Shown here: positions 27,007-37,100 of the stretch, one piece after another
How the letters are laid out: each line of letters begins with the position of its first letter
Numbering within the stretch: the first letter of the stretch is position 1
Position numbers and translations under genes: made by a program
Notes under the pieces: generated by a model
Told to the model about the DNA's origin: nothing
Databases searched by the model: none
What the model saw: only the letters and a program-made list of their open reading frames with translations
Source: B1 sp034439755
GTDB lineage: Bacteria > Bacteroidota > Bacteroidia > UKL13-3
DNA: 64,000 bases
Assembly: GCA_034439755.1 (NCBI GenBank)
Contig: JAWXAZ010000117.1
Location: 1 to 64,000 of the forward strand
Direction of reading: 5' to 3'

Positions 27007-28401
27007 ATGACATTTCTAGTAATTATTATTATTTTGGCCTTGATATTTGATTATATCAATGGCTTTCACGATGCAGCGAATTCTATTGCAACGATTGTTT
27101 CTACCAAAGTTTTAACCCCTTTACAAGCGGTAATTTGGGCAGCATTTTTTAATTTTGTGGCCTTCTTTATTTTCAAGGACCATGCCGTTGCCAATACCAT
27201 TGGCAAGACTGTACACAAGGAATTTATTACCTTGGAGGTTATTTTTGCCGGACTTATAGCCGCCATTATTTGGAATTTATTTACTTGGTGGTATGGCATA
27301 CCTTCATCATCGTCGCATACCTTAATAGGCGGATTTGCTGGGGCGGCGATAGCACATGCGTATGTTACCAAGGATGGAATTACGATTCCAGATATTGTTG
27401 AAATGGATAAAATTACCAAAACAGTCCTATTCATTTTTATAGCGCCATTAATGGGTATGGTTATTTCCATGTTTATTACCCTGGTCACAATTATGCGCAA
27501 TGTTTGGTATAGGGTAGCCATCATTGTTCTGGTAGCCATAGGTACCTTTTTCTTATTCAATCAATTGGAATTAAGCAAATTGAATGAAAATTTAGGCAAG
27601 CATTATCATGTAGATAAACTAAAAATTGAGGTAGAAAAAAATCCTTTGGTTCAGCCCAAATTAGATAGCGCCATGATGTTTGTTAATCAAGCCAAACCCT
27701 TGTTAAAGCAATATGATGTATTGGGTTCGGACAAATTAGCGGCATTAATTGCCAGCAATGTTGACCCTAAAGCAGATGTTAAAAAACTAAGTAAAGACCT
27801 CAAGAAGGCCGACAATTCTGCCATTGTTTGGGGAATTATGGTAGTTATTGCCTTGTTTATTTTAACCTATATATATGTAGAAAAAGTAAAAACACCTAAT
27901 GCATATAAGGTTGCGAATATGTTTAAGAAACTGCAACTATTGTCGTCGGCTGCGTTTAGTATTGGTCATGGTGGAAACGATGCACAGAAAGTAATGGGTA
28001 TTATTGCCGCGGCCATGATTGCAAACGGAAATATTACCGACTTTAAGCAAATGCCAGATTGGGTGCCATTGGCCTGTTATGCCGCCATTGGTTTGGGTAC
28101 ATTGAGTGGCGGATGGAAAATTGTTAAAACCATGGGTTCAAAAATCACCAAAGTAACTCCATTAGAAGGAGTTACGGCAGAATCGGCGGGCGCATTAACC
28201 TTATTTATGACCGAGCAAATGGGAATTCCAGTGAGTACTACGCATACCATTACGGGTTCTATTATTGGGGTTGGAGCTTCTAAACGCTTATCGGCGGTGC
28301 GTTGGGGCGTAACGGTAAATTTGTTGTGGGCTTGGATTTTTACCATACCAGTTAGTGCGGTTTTGGCGGGCATAACCTATTTTGTGGTGAGGTTATTTTA
28401 A
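27007..28401 (+). CDS. PiT-family inorganic phosphate transporter (paired with PhoU-like protein)
   Basis: 464 residues. Repeats: NGFHDAANSIATIV with IPSSSSHTLIGG, and GHGGNDAQKVMGIIAAA with IPVSTTHTITGSIIGVG. A soluble loop of about 100 residues separates the halves. ATG 27007 gives the normal N-terminus MTFLVIIIIL; an upstream in-frame extension from 26977 overlaps the PhoU-like gene. It differs clearly from the PiT at 20827, so the two are distinct transporters and not a recent duplication. Confidence 0.9.
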   Translation: MTFLVIIIILALIFDYINGFHDAANSIATIVSTKVLTPLQAVIWAAFFNFVAFFIFKDHAVANTIGKTVHKEFITLEVIFAGLIAAIIWNLFTWWYGIPSSSSHTLIGGFAGAAIAHAYVTKDGITIPDIVEMDKITKTVLFIFIAPLMGMVISMFITLVTIMRNVWYRVAIIVLVAIGTFFLFNQLELSKLNENLGKHYHVDKLKIEVEKNPLVQPKLDSAMMFVNQAKPLLKQYDVLGSDKLAALIASNVDPKADVKKLSKDLKKADNSAIVWGIMVVIALFILTYIYVEKVKTPNAYKVANMFKKLQLLSSAAFSIGHGGNDAQKVMGIIAAAMIANGNITDFKQMPDWVPLACYAAIGLGTLSGGWKIVKTMGSKITKVTPLEGVTAESAGALTLFMTEQMGIPVSTTHTITGSIIGVGASKRLSAVRWGVTVNLLWAWIFTIPVSAVLAGITYFVVRLF

Positions 28402-28765
28402 TAAAAAACTTAGTTTATCTTTTTTTCGGTTTGATCCTATTGGGCGCCTGTAATAGCAACCCAAGGAGCAATTTGCCACAAACAGGTTCCTTTGGCGAAT
28501 CGTTTACAAGCGATGTGGAAGTTATGGATGTGAATGCTTTTGTTATAGCAGACACAGCAATGTGTTTACCATTCATCAAATTAGCGGCATTATTGAAAAA
28601 TATTGTAAGGGAGAAAGATGTTGGTTAACTTTAAAACAGGGTAATTCTTATGTTAAAGTTGTGTCCAAGGATAATCAATTTATATTGCCTAAAAACATAG
28701 ATGGCAAGAAGGTTGTGGCAAATGGCAACAGGTATTCAGATTTTAGATTAGTAAAAAGTGTATAA
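28401..28765 (+). pseudogene. DUF4920-like lipoprotein, frameshifted and without a normal start codon
   Basis: The first frame reads, after ATA at 28401, KNLVYLFFGLILLGAC, a lipoprotein signal, then GESFTSDVEVMDVNAFVIAD. The second frame continues with FTIHQISGIIEKYCKGERCWLTLKQGN and ends DFRLVKSV. CKGERCWLTL and FILPKNIDGKKVV correspond to the conserved C-x4-CW and PKDIAGK patterns of DUF4920 proteins. A frameshift near 28545-28562 is needed to join them. The start would be ATA in place of ATG, overlapping the PiT stop by 1 bp. Two lesions point to decay. Confidence 0.6.
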
Positions 28766-28803
28766 AAAAAGCTGTCTTAAAAATTATTTAAGACAGCTTT
28801 TCG
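28764..28803. terminator. Bidirectional Rho-independent terminator
   Basis: A 14-bp stem AAAGCTGTCTTAAA/TTTAAGACAGCTTT (28768-28800, loop AATTA) with A on the left and T on the right serves the converging lipoprotein remnant and the anti-sigma-like gene. Confidence 0.85.
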
Positions 28804-28804
28804 A

Positions 28805-29044
28805 CTAAACCTCCTCTAATGTAGCAGCAGATTTTTGAGAATACTCAAGTATCAACTCAATGCTGGTTGGTGAAGGTTCTACCTCTAATTTGTTCATTAC
28901 CGCCATGCCCATTTTAAAACTATTGAGTGCATTTTGGAGTTTAGGATTAAAGAGCAAATGGGCTTCCAACGTAGCGGCCTCTTGTTCATTTAACTCATTG
29001 TACAAATAAAGGATAAGGTCATTTTCGGTGTAATTATTTGCCAT
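28805..29044 (-). CDS. Small anti-sigma-like protein
   Basis: 79 residues with the pattern DLILYLYNELNEQEAATLEAHLLFNPKL, seen in short proteins that follow ECF sigma genes in Bacteroidota and resembling the N-terminal helical anti-sigma domain. It lacks the His-Cys-Cys zinc motif and any membrane segment, so if it binds the sigma factor it does so in the cytoplasm without a redox switch. Last gene of the operon sigma - secreted protein - this gene. Confidence 0.5.
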   Translation of the reverse strand: MANNYTENDLILYLYNELNEQEAATLEAHLLFNPKLQNALNSFKMGMAVMNKLEVEPSPTSIELILEYSQKSAATLEEV

Positions 29045-29110
29045 AAGCAGTTTTTTGTTTGGTACATTAAAAACGCAGCTTATGGCAAGTATATTTTTTA
29101 AGGATTGAAT

Positions 29111-29689
29111 TTAATACTCGAAGCTTAGGTTAGTAGGCTGATTTTGAGGAGCATTTTCTTTTGGATAAGGAATAGTAGCTGAAACAGATTCGTCTACCAC
29201 TTCAAAAGACAAATCATCGAACCACAATTGACCGGTTCCACTTAACAAGGCACCATAAGCAATATTGGTGGCTTTTTTGGGCACATCAACCACAATTTCA
29301 CATTTTACCCAATCGTTATTTCCTTTTAATTTGCGGTTCGACATGTTATCGAAAACATATGGGTCGCTCGGTTTTTGGCCATCAATTCTTAACCAGAATC
29401 CGCCCCAGCCTGCTACATCAGTTGTTTTAATATATCCAGACATTCTCAACCTTTTGCCTGCAAAGTTTCCCGGTTTTAAGTTTTGAACCAAGGTCCCAAA
29501 TCCTCTAACGCGGGCTCCCTCCGACCTAATAGTTGCGGCATTTGTACCATTAATTCCGGCTCCTAAATCGATACCAATTTCGTAACGATCTGGGTTGCTT
29601 CCGGCTTTGTACCAGCCTTTAGGAACTTCGAATGAACACAGGGCTACCAGAACCACCAGTAGCATCGCTGCTTGTGCTTTTGCTTTCAT
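29111..29689 (-). CDS. Secreted protein with a galactose-binding-like jelly-roll domain
   Basis: 192 residues with a signal peptide ending around LCSFEV. The rest resembles carbohydrate-binding-module jelly rolls: KGWYKAGSNPDRYEIGID, LRMSGYIKTTDVAGWGGFWLRIDG, WVKCEIVVDVPKKATNI, and WFDDLSFEVVD at the end. Similar domains occur next to AraC or sigma regulators in this phylum. It lies between the ECF sigma gene and the anti-sigma-like gene. Ligand unknown. Confidence 0.55.
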   Translation of the reverse strand: MKAKAQAAMLLVVLVALCSFEVPKGWYKAGSNPDRYEIGIDLGAGINGTNAATIRSEGARVRGFGTLVQNLKPGNFAGKRLRMSGYIKTTDVAGWGGFWLRIDGQKPSDPYVFDNMSNRKLKGNNDWVKCEIVVDVPKKATNIAYGALLSGTGQLWFDDLSFEVVDESVSATIPYPKENAPQNQPTNLSFEY

Positions 29690-29762
29690 GACAATAAAAA
29701 TTTAAGGGTTTATAAAAAAAGGAGTTGAATTGGAGTTGGATAAAAGCAGGCAAAAGCCCTTA

Positions 29763-30341
29763 TTATATCTGCACTCCTTTGGCAACCATCATTTTGCGTA
29801 GGTTGTTAAGGGCATAACGCATGCGCCCCAAGGCCGTATTGATGCTTACGCCAGTTTTGTCTGCAATCTCTTTAAAACTCATATCGCCCCAATGGCGCAT
29901 AATGAGCACTTCTCTTTGCTCTTCAGGCAAAAGTTTGATGAGATTTTTTAGTTGGTGTTCAGATTGCATTTTCATGATTTGATCTTCCTTGCTTTCTTCT
30001 GCAATAACAAGGTAATCGAAGATGCCATTGCCCTCACTGTCGGTAATGGTTACATCTCTTTTCATTTTGCGGATATAATCGATGGTAAGGTTTCTACCCA
30101 CCCTTACAGCCCAACCACCAAACTTACCTTCTTCGTTATAATTACCTGTACGAAGGGTTTTGATAATTTTAATAAAGGTTTCCTGGAAGATGTCTTCCGC
30201 CAGGGGACGATCGCGAACGATCAAATAAATAGCAGAAAAGATACTACGCTTGTGGCGTTTGATCAGTTCTTCAAGAGCAGTTTGTGTGCCGGATTGATAT
30301 AGCTTTACCAAATCGTGGTCACTAATTTTCTGCATGTTCAT
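29763..30341 (-). CDS. ECF-family RNA polymerase sigma factor
   Basis: 192 residues. Region 2 runs about 10-85 with LAEDIFQETFIKIIKTL and FGGWAVRVGRNLTIDYIRK, the -10 recognition helix. Region 4 runs about 130-185 with LPEEQREVLIMRHWGDMSFKEIADKTGVSINTALGRMRYAL. No extra domain. It heads a three-gene minus-strand operon, and self-regulation is usual for such factors but no target promoter could be identified here. Confidence 0.9.
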   Translation of the reverse strand: MNMQKISDHDLVKLYQSGTQTALEELIKRHKRSIFSAIYLIVRDRPLAEDIFQETFIKIIKTLRTGNYNEEGKFGGWAVRVGRNLTIDYIRKMKRDVTITDSEGNGIFDYLVIAEESKEDQIMKMQSEHQLKNLIKLLPEEQREVLIMRHWGDMSFKEIADKTGVSINTALGRMRYALNNLRKMMVAKGVQI

Positions 30342-30487
30342 GGTCGTGTAAATTAAAGGGTTAAACCAGAGAGAATAATTAGTGTAGATTTTTTTACCTA
30401 TAAGCTATATAATTTGATTTGTTTTTTGATTTTGTTAAAACGAATATAGTAAATGAAAATTAATAAACAAGCGTTTTGAAAAAAAAA

Positions 30488-31228
30488 TTATTTTTTTCTT
30501 GAATCGGTCAATTGAAATTTAATTCCCGCATAAAAATGCCCCATTTGAAAATCGGGTTTTACTTCTACAGCCACAGCGGCCTTAATGGGGCCATTTCCAT
30601 TGGTATATTTTTCGTATCCAAAATTATTTTTGGCATAAAAGAAATCATAACCAAGGCAAACGGATACATTTTCTTTTAAATAAATATTTGCGCCTAAACC
30701 AGCGGTTAACACCAGGGCATTTACTTTAAGGGTATTAAATTTTATTACGCCAATTGTATCGTAAAGGTTGTAGCTGTAGGTGCTCATCCAACCTAAACCA
30801 ACGCCTGCTTTTGCAAAAAGGTCGAAGTTGTTGTTATAATAATTTATTTTACCTCCACCCATTAAAGTGGTTTGGTTCCAAGGCTTTGTTGCTTGAGCGC
30901 TTTGGTATTTGAGAAATTTATATACCCTGTCCAATGCATCTTGGTCGATTGGATTGTTGTTGCTGGTAATTTGAATAAACGGACTAATAAGTTTAGCCTT
31001 TCTATTATCCTCTAAAAGCACTGAAACCGCAAAGCCTTTTGTGGCAATACCTGCAGAAGTTTGTATAAAATCTTTGCTGGCATATAATCCGTAGGGCTGC
31101 GATGGCCCTAGGTTTATGCTAATAGATTGTGAAAAACTTTGAGAAACGGTGAGTAAAAAAAGCAAAAGAAATCCAATGGAAGCCATTGTTTTTTGTAATC
31201 TTGCAAGACAATTTTTTTTGTTATCCAT
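30488..31228 (-). CDS. Predicted outer-membrane beta-barrel protein
   Basis: 246 residues from ATG 31228 with a signal peptide (LLLFLLTVSQSFSQ). Strands such as VNALVLTAGLGANIYLKENVSVCLGYDFFYA and GHFYAGIKFQL at the C-terminus fit an OmpA/porin-like barrel. The frame is open into uvrA on the other strand up to 31492, but that extension overlaps uvrA and is rejected. Only 14 bp separate it from the divergent uvrA ATG. Function unknown. Confidence 0.55.
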   Translation of the reverse strand: MDNKKNCLARLQKTMASIGFLLLFLLTVSQSFSQSISINLGPSQPYGLYASKDFIQTSAGIATKGFAVSVLLEDNRKAKLISPFIQITSNNNPIDQDALDRVYKFLKYQSAQATKPWNQTTLMGGGKINYYNNNFDLFAKAGVGLGWMSTYSYNLYDTIGVIKFNTLKVNALVLTAGLGANIYLKENVSVCLGYDFFYAKNNFGYEKYTNGNGPIKAAVAVEVKPDFQMGHFYAGIKFQLTDSRKK

Positions 31229-31242
31229 AGGGTTCAATTGAC

Positions 31243-34104
31243 ATGCAAGATAAAAATATTCTGATAAAAGGTGCAAGGATGCACAACCTAAAAAATGTTT
31301 CGGTAAGTATTCCTCGAAATAAGTTAACGGTTGTAACGGGGGTTTCGGGTTCGGGTAAGAGTAGTTTGGTGTTTGACACCTTGTATGCCGAAGGACAGCG
31401 GCGCTATGTTGAAAGTTTATCTGCATATGCACGACAGTTTTTAGGAAAGATGAATAAACCCGATGTTGACACCATTCAAGGTATTTCTCCATCGATTGCC
31501 ATTGAGCAAAAGGTAAACACCAAGAACCCTAGAAGCACGGTAGCTACAAGCACAGAAATCTATGATTACCTTAAATTGCTGTTTGCCAGGGTTGGGGTTA
31601 CCTACTCTCCTATTTCTGGTAAAGAAGTTATTAAACATAGTGTTGAACATGTAACTGAGTATATCCTTTCACAGCCAGAGTCAAGCAAAATATACTTATT
31701 AGTTGCTTTACGTGGTGTGGGTGTTGAATTAAAGAAGGAATTGGAGTTGCATTTACAGAATGGATTCAACAGGGTTTATGTTCAGGGTGAGATGCTTCAA
31801 ATAGAGGAATATTTAGAAACGGCGTTGGTTCGAACCGAAACAAAAAAGAAAACCAGCAGCAAAAAAGTTGAGGGCGGAGGATTGGATCCCATTTATTTGT
31901 TGGTGGATAGATTTGCAGTGGTTCATTTTGATGAGGACTTTCAAAACAGGATAAGTGATTCGGTTCAAACGGCATTTTTTGAAGGTCATGGTGAGTTAAT
32001 TTTGTTGTTGGATGGAGAAGAAAAAATAGCGGTTCCCTTTACGAATAAATTTGAGGAGGATGGCATCACCTTTGAGCCGCCGAGTGTTAATTTTTTTAGC
32101 TTTAATAATCCGTATGGGGCTTGTAAAACATGTGAGGGATTTGGCAGTGTAATTGGGATTGATGAGGATTTGGTTGTGCCAGATAAAGGGCTTTCCGTTT
32201 ATGAGGATGCAATTGTTTCATGGAAAGGCGAAAAGATGCAAATATGGAAGCAGCAATTTGTGGCTTTGAGTAGAAAAAATGACTTCCCTATACATAAACC
32301 TTATTACGAATTATCTGCTAAACATAAGTCGTATTTGTGGCAAGGTGGCAAGGATTGGGATGGGATAAATGGCTTCTTTAAGGAGTTGGAAAAGCAGACT
32401 TACAAAATTCAGTACAGGGTAATGTTGGCAAGGTATAGAGGGAAAACAACTTGCATGGATTGTATGGGTACACGTTTGCGAAAAGACAGCAATTATGTGA
32501 TGTTGAAGCCCTATAATTATAGTGACGATATGGGCGGTACTGAACGCGATAACCGCATTACTTTGTCTCAATTAATATTGATGAGCATTGATGACAGTTA
32601 TGCGTTTTTAAAAGAATTGCAATTGAATGAACAGCATAGCAAAATTGCTAAAAGGATTTTAATTGAGATACAAAATAGGCTGCTGTTTTTGAAAAAAGTT
32701 GGCTTGGGTTATTTATCGCTGAACCGATTATCGAATTCACTGAGTGGTGGAGAAAGTCAGCGTATTAATTTGGCTACATCCTTGGGTTCGAGTTTGGTTG
32801 GGTCTTTGTATATTTTGGATGAACCGAGTATTGGATTACATAGCAGAGACACCGAAAAACTGGTTGAGGTATTGAAGGCCTTGCGTGATATTGGCAATAC
32901 GGTAGTGGTGGTTGAGCACGATCAGGATATTATGGAGCAGGCCGATTTAATTATTGATATGGGTCCGCTTGCGGGAATTCATGGTGGTGAAATTGTGGCT
33001 ACTGGTACCTTGCGTGAATTGAAAAACAATCCGCTTAGTTTAACAGGAAAGTATTTAAACAATATAGAAGAAATTAACATCCCTGAGCGGCGCAGAAAAT
33101 GGAATCAGTCGATACAATTGAAGGGTGTTAGGCAAAACAATTTGAAGGGTTTTGATGTAACCTTTCCATTGCATGTTTTAACGGTTGTTACAGGGGTGAG
33201 TGGCAGTGGAAAAACTACTTTAATTAAGAGCATTCTCTACCCTGCTTTACAAAAACAGATGGGCAGTTATAGTGGCGAAAAAACGGGAAGTTTTGATAAA
33301 CTGCAAGGTGATTTGGGTGCCATAAAATCGATTGAATTTGTGGATCAAAATCCGATTGGAAAATCGTCGCGTTCTAACCCGGTAACTTATATTAAAGCTT
33401 ACGATGCCATAAGAGAATTGTATGCCTCGCAGCCATTGGCAAAACAGCGTGCTTACAAGCCACAACACTTTAGTTTTAATGTGGAAGGAGGCCGTTGCGA
33501 TGCTTGTTCTGGCGAAGGCGAAATAACCATTGAAATGCAATTTATGGCAGATGTTCATTTGCCTTGTGAGGAATGTGGTGGCACTCGGTTTAAAGAAGAG
33601 GTGCGGGAGGTACAATATAGGAATAAAAGCATCAGTGATGTGTTGGATTTAAGCATAGATGAAGCCATAAAATTTTTTGAAAATGAAAAGGCCCTATCGG
33701 CCAAATTAAAGACTTTGCAAGATGTGGGCTTGGGATATATTAAGTTGGGGCAAAGTTCTAATACCTTAAGTGGTGGCGAAGCGCAGCGGGTAAAGCTTGC
33801 TTCGTTTTTGGGGAAAGGCAAGAACGCCGATCCCGTATTATTTATTTTTGATGAACCAACCACGGGATTGCATTTTCATGATATAAAGAAGTTGCTTAAT
33901 TCGTTTTATGCCTTGTTGGATCAGGGCCATAGCATATTTGTGATTGAACACAATATGGATGTAATTAAGTGTGCCGATTGGGTAATAGATTTAGGTCCGG
34001 AGGCTGGAACAGCGGGTGGACATTTGGTATTTGAAGGCACGCCAGAGGCCATGATTTTGGCTAATAAAGGCTATACGGCACCCTACTTAAAAGAAAAGTT
34101 TTAA
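31243..34104 (+). CDS. uvrA: Excinuclease ABC subunit A
   Basis: DNA damage recognition ATPase of nucleotide excision repair. 953 residues. Two ABC modules: Walker A GVSGSGKSSL near residue 33 and GVSGSGKTTL near 650, signatures LSGGESQRINLA and LSGGEAQRVKLA, Walker B ILDEPSIGLH and IFDEPTTGLH. Zinc-finger cysteines: CKTCEGFG, CMDCMG, CDACSGEG and CEECGG. ATG 31243 fits the family N-terminus. Confidence 0.96.
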   Translation: MQDKNILIKGARMHNLKNVSVSIPRNKLTVVTGVSGSGKSSLVFDTLYAEGQRRYVESLSAYARQFLGKMNKPDVDTIQGISPSIAIEQKVNTKNPRSTVATSTEIYDYLKLLFARVGVTYSPISGKEVIKHSVEHVTEYILSQPESSKIYLLVALRGVGVELKKELELHLQNGFNRVYVQGEMLQIEEYLETALVRTETKKKTSSKKVEGGGLDPIYLLVDRFAVVHFDEDFQNRISDSVQTAFFEGHGELILLLDGEEKIAVPFTNKFEEDGITFEPPSVNFFSFNNPYGACKTCEGFGSVIGIDEDLVVPDKGLSVYEDAIVSWKGEKMQIWKQQFVALSRKNDFPIHKPYYELSAKHKSYLWQGGKDWDGINGFFKELEKQTYKIQYRVMLARYRGKTTCMDCMGTRLRKDSNYVMLKPYNYSDDMGGTERDNRITLSQLILMSIDDSYAFLKELQLNEQHSKIAKRILIEIQNRLLFLKKVGLGYLSLNRLSNSLSGGESQRINLATSLGSSLVGSLYILDEPSIGLHSRDTEKLVEVLKALRDIGNTVVVVEHDQDIMEQADLIIDMGPLAGIHGGEIVATGTLRELKNNPLSLTGKYLNNIEEINIPERRRKWNQSIQLKGVRQNNLKGFDVTFPLHVLTVVTGVSGSGKTTLIKSILYPALQKQMGSYSGEKTGSFDKLQGDLGAIKSIEFVDQNPIGKSSRSNPVTYIKAYDAIRELYASQPLAKQRAYKPQHFSFNVEGGRCDACSGEGEITIEMQFMADVHLPCEECGGTRFKEEVREVQYRNKSISDVLDLSIDEAIKFFENEKALSAKLKTLQDVGLGYIKLGQSSNTLSGGEAQRVKLASFLGKGKNADPVLFIFDEPTTGLHFHDIKKLLNSFYALLDQGHSIFVIEHNMDVIKCADWVIDLGPEAGTAGGHLVFEGTPEAMILANKGYTAPYLKEKF

Positions 34105-34169
34105 TTTAAGCAAAGATCGTTAGGAAAGACAGGGAATTTTAGTAATTTGGTCTAGTAAAAAAAAGACCT

Positions 34170-37100
34170 ATGCCTATACAAAAACTTTTGGTTGCCAATA
34201 GAGGCGAAATTGCAATCCGCGTGTTTCGTGCAGCGGTAGAACTTGATATAAAAACGGTTGCTATTTATACGTATGAAGATAGGTATTCTTTGCACCGGTA
34301 TAAAGCTGATGAAAGCTATCAAATAGGAAAAGAAACAGACCCTTTAAAACCCTATTTAGACATTGAAGAAATTATTCATGTTGCCAAAAACAACAAGGCA
34401 GATGCCATACATCCTGGTTATGGATTTTTAAGTGAGAACGCCCTATTTGCGCAGCGTTGTAGGGAGGAAGGGATCGTATTTATTGGTCCAGATCCAGAGG
34501 TAATGCGCCAATTGGGCGATAAGGTGATGGCCAAGAAAGTTGCCATTAGGGCACAAGTACCCATCATTGAAGATAGCATAGAAGATTTGGTCAGTTTTGA
34601 AGTTGCCCAAAAGGAGGCGGAGCGAATTGGTTTTCCTGTTATGATTAAAGCGGCTGCGGGTGGAGGTGGCCGAGGAATGCGGGTTGTGCGAGATGTGGCC
34701 AGTCTGGAAAACAGTTATTTAGAGGCAAAGAATGAAGCCAAAGTTGCCTTTGGAGATGATACCCTATTTATAGAAAAATTTATTGATGAGCCCAGGCATA
34801 TTGAAGTTCAGATAATGGGCGACCGACATGGAAACTTGGTGCATTTGCATGAAAGAGATTGTAGTGTGCAAAGGCGGTTTCAGAAAGTAGTTGAAATGGC
34901 GCCAGCGCCTTCTATTTCTGACAAAACCAGGAATGCTTTGCATGCGTATGCATTAAAGATTTGCAAAGAAGTAAATTACAATAATGTGGGTACGGTTGAG
35001 TTTTTGGTTGACAAAAAAGAACAGATATTTTTTATTGAAGTAAACCCAAGGATACAAGTTGAGCATACGGTTACAGAAGCTGTAACAGGCATTGACATTG
35101 TAAAGGGGCAAATACGCATTGCAGAAGGTTTGGAGTTAAGCTCTCCAGAAATTAATATTCCCAATCAAGAATCTATTAAGATTGATGGATTTGCGGTACA
35201 AGTTCGCATTACCACAGAGGATCCTGCCAATGGATTTAAGCCCGATCATGGCACCATTATAGCCTACAGAAATGCTGGTGGACCGGGTATACGTTTGGAT
35301 GAAGGCAGTTGTTACCCGAATGTAAAAATATCGCCCTTTTTTGATTCCTTGTTGGTAAAAGTTACGGCCAGGGGAAGGAACTTATTTGAGGCATCGGAGC
35401 GATTGCAGCGCGCGTTAAAAGAGTTTAGAATTAGGGGGGTTAAAACCAATATTAGCTTTTTAGAAAATGTATTGAAGCATCCTGCTTTTTTGGATGGAAA
35501 GACAACGGTTAATTTTATTGATGCTCATCCCGAGTTGTTTAATTTTACTAAGAAAATGGATCGGGGCACAAAGGCCTTGATGTATATAGCCGACATTACG
35601 GTGAATGGAAATGCCGATGTAAAATTTTCTGATCCAAAAAAGGTTTTTAGGAATCCGGTGGTACCAGATTTTAATAAATATGGTGCTTTTCCAAAAGGCA
35701 CAAAAGATTTGTTAAATGAGTTGGGTCGAACCAAATTTACAGCATGGTTGAAGGCAGAAAAAGGCATCCATTACACAGACTGTACATGGCGCGATGCACA
35801 CCAAAGTTTAATGGCCACGCGGGTAAGAACCACCGACATTTTGAAGGTTGCAGAATCTTACGCGAAGAACAATCCGGAGGTATTTTCTTTGGAGATGTGG
35901 GGCGGCGCTACCTTTGATGTAAGTTTGAGGTTCTTGCATGAAAATCCTTGGCAGCGGTTGCAATTGTTGAGGGAAGCCGTGCCTAATATTTTGTTTCAGA
36001 TGTTAATTAGGGGTTCTAATGCGGTTGGATATAAGGCTTATCCAGATAATTTGGTGGAACGCTTTATTGAAGAAAGTGGGAAGAAAGGCATTGACCTATT
36101 TAGGATATTTGATTCATTGAATTGGATTGAGGGAATGAAGGTTAGTATACAAGCGGTGAATGAGAGAACGCCGGGCTTGGCAGAGGCATGTATTTGTTAC
36201 ACTGGAGATTTTCTTGACCCAGAGAAAAATCATAAATTTAATTTAGAATATTACCTCACACTTGCGAGGAAATTAGAAGATGCTGGTGCGCATATTTTGG
36301 GTATAAAAGATATGGCGGGCTTGTTGAAACCCTATCAGGCCGAGATCTTGGTTAAAGAATTAAAGAAGGCGGTTGATTTACCTATTCATTTGCATACCCA
36401 TGATACCAGCAGCATACAGGCAGCTACCTATTTAAAAGCGATAGAAGCGGGTGTGGATGTGGTGGATGTTGCCTTGGCAAGCATGAGTGGACTTACCTCG
36501 CAACCTAATTTCAATTCGATTGTTTCTATGTTGCATGGCACGGAAAGAGCGCAAAAAATGAACTTAAAATCGCTCAATGAATTTTCTAATTATTGGGAGG
36601 CGGTGCGCGAGTTTTATTATCCGTTTGAGCATGAATTAAAGGCGGGAACGGCAGAGGTTTACGACCATGAAATTCCGGGCGGACAATATTCAAATTTGCG
36701 GCCGCAAGCACGCAGTTTGGGGTTGGAAGATAAGTTTGAAACCATTAAACAGAACTACGTGGTGGTTAACAAAATGTTTGGCGATATAGTAAAGGTTACG
36801 CCTAGTTCTAAGGTTGTGGGTGATATGGCTTTATTTATGACAGCCAATGGTTACGCTGCTAAGGACATTTTGGAAAACGGCGATTTAATATCCTTCCCAG
36901 ACAGTGTAATAGAATTGTTTATGGGAGAATTGGGTCAGAACCCAGGTGGATTTCCGAGTGCGTTATCTAACAAGATTTTGAAGGGCAAAATTCCTTTTAA
37001 GGGAAGGCCTAATGAACATTTAGCGCCAATAGATTTTGACAAAGAATTTGAATTATTTCAAGAGAAATTTGGCTTAGAATACACCTTTTTGGATTGCTTG

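Noticed and set aside
31229..31492. N-terminal extension of the barrel protein opposite uvrA
   Set aside because: It overlaps the well-conserved uvrA N-terminus, and a proper signal peptide begins only at 31228.
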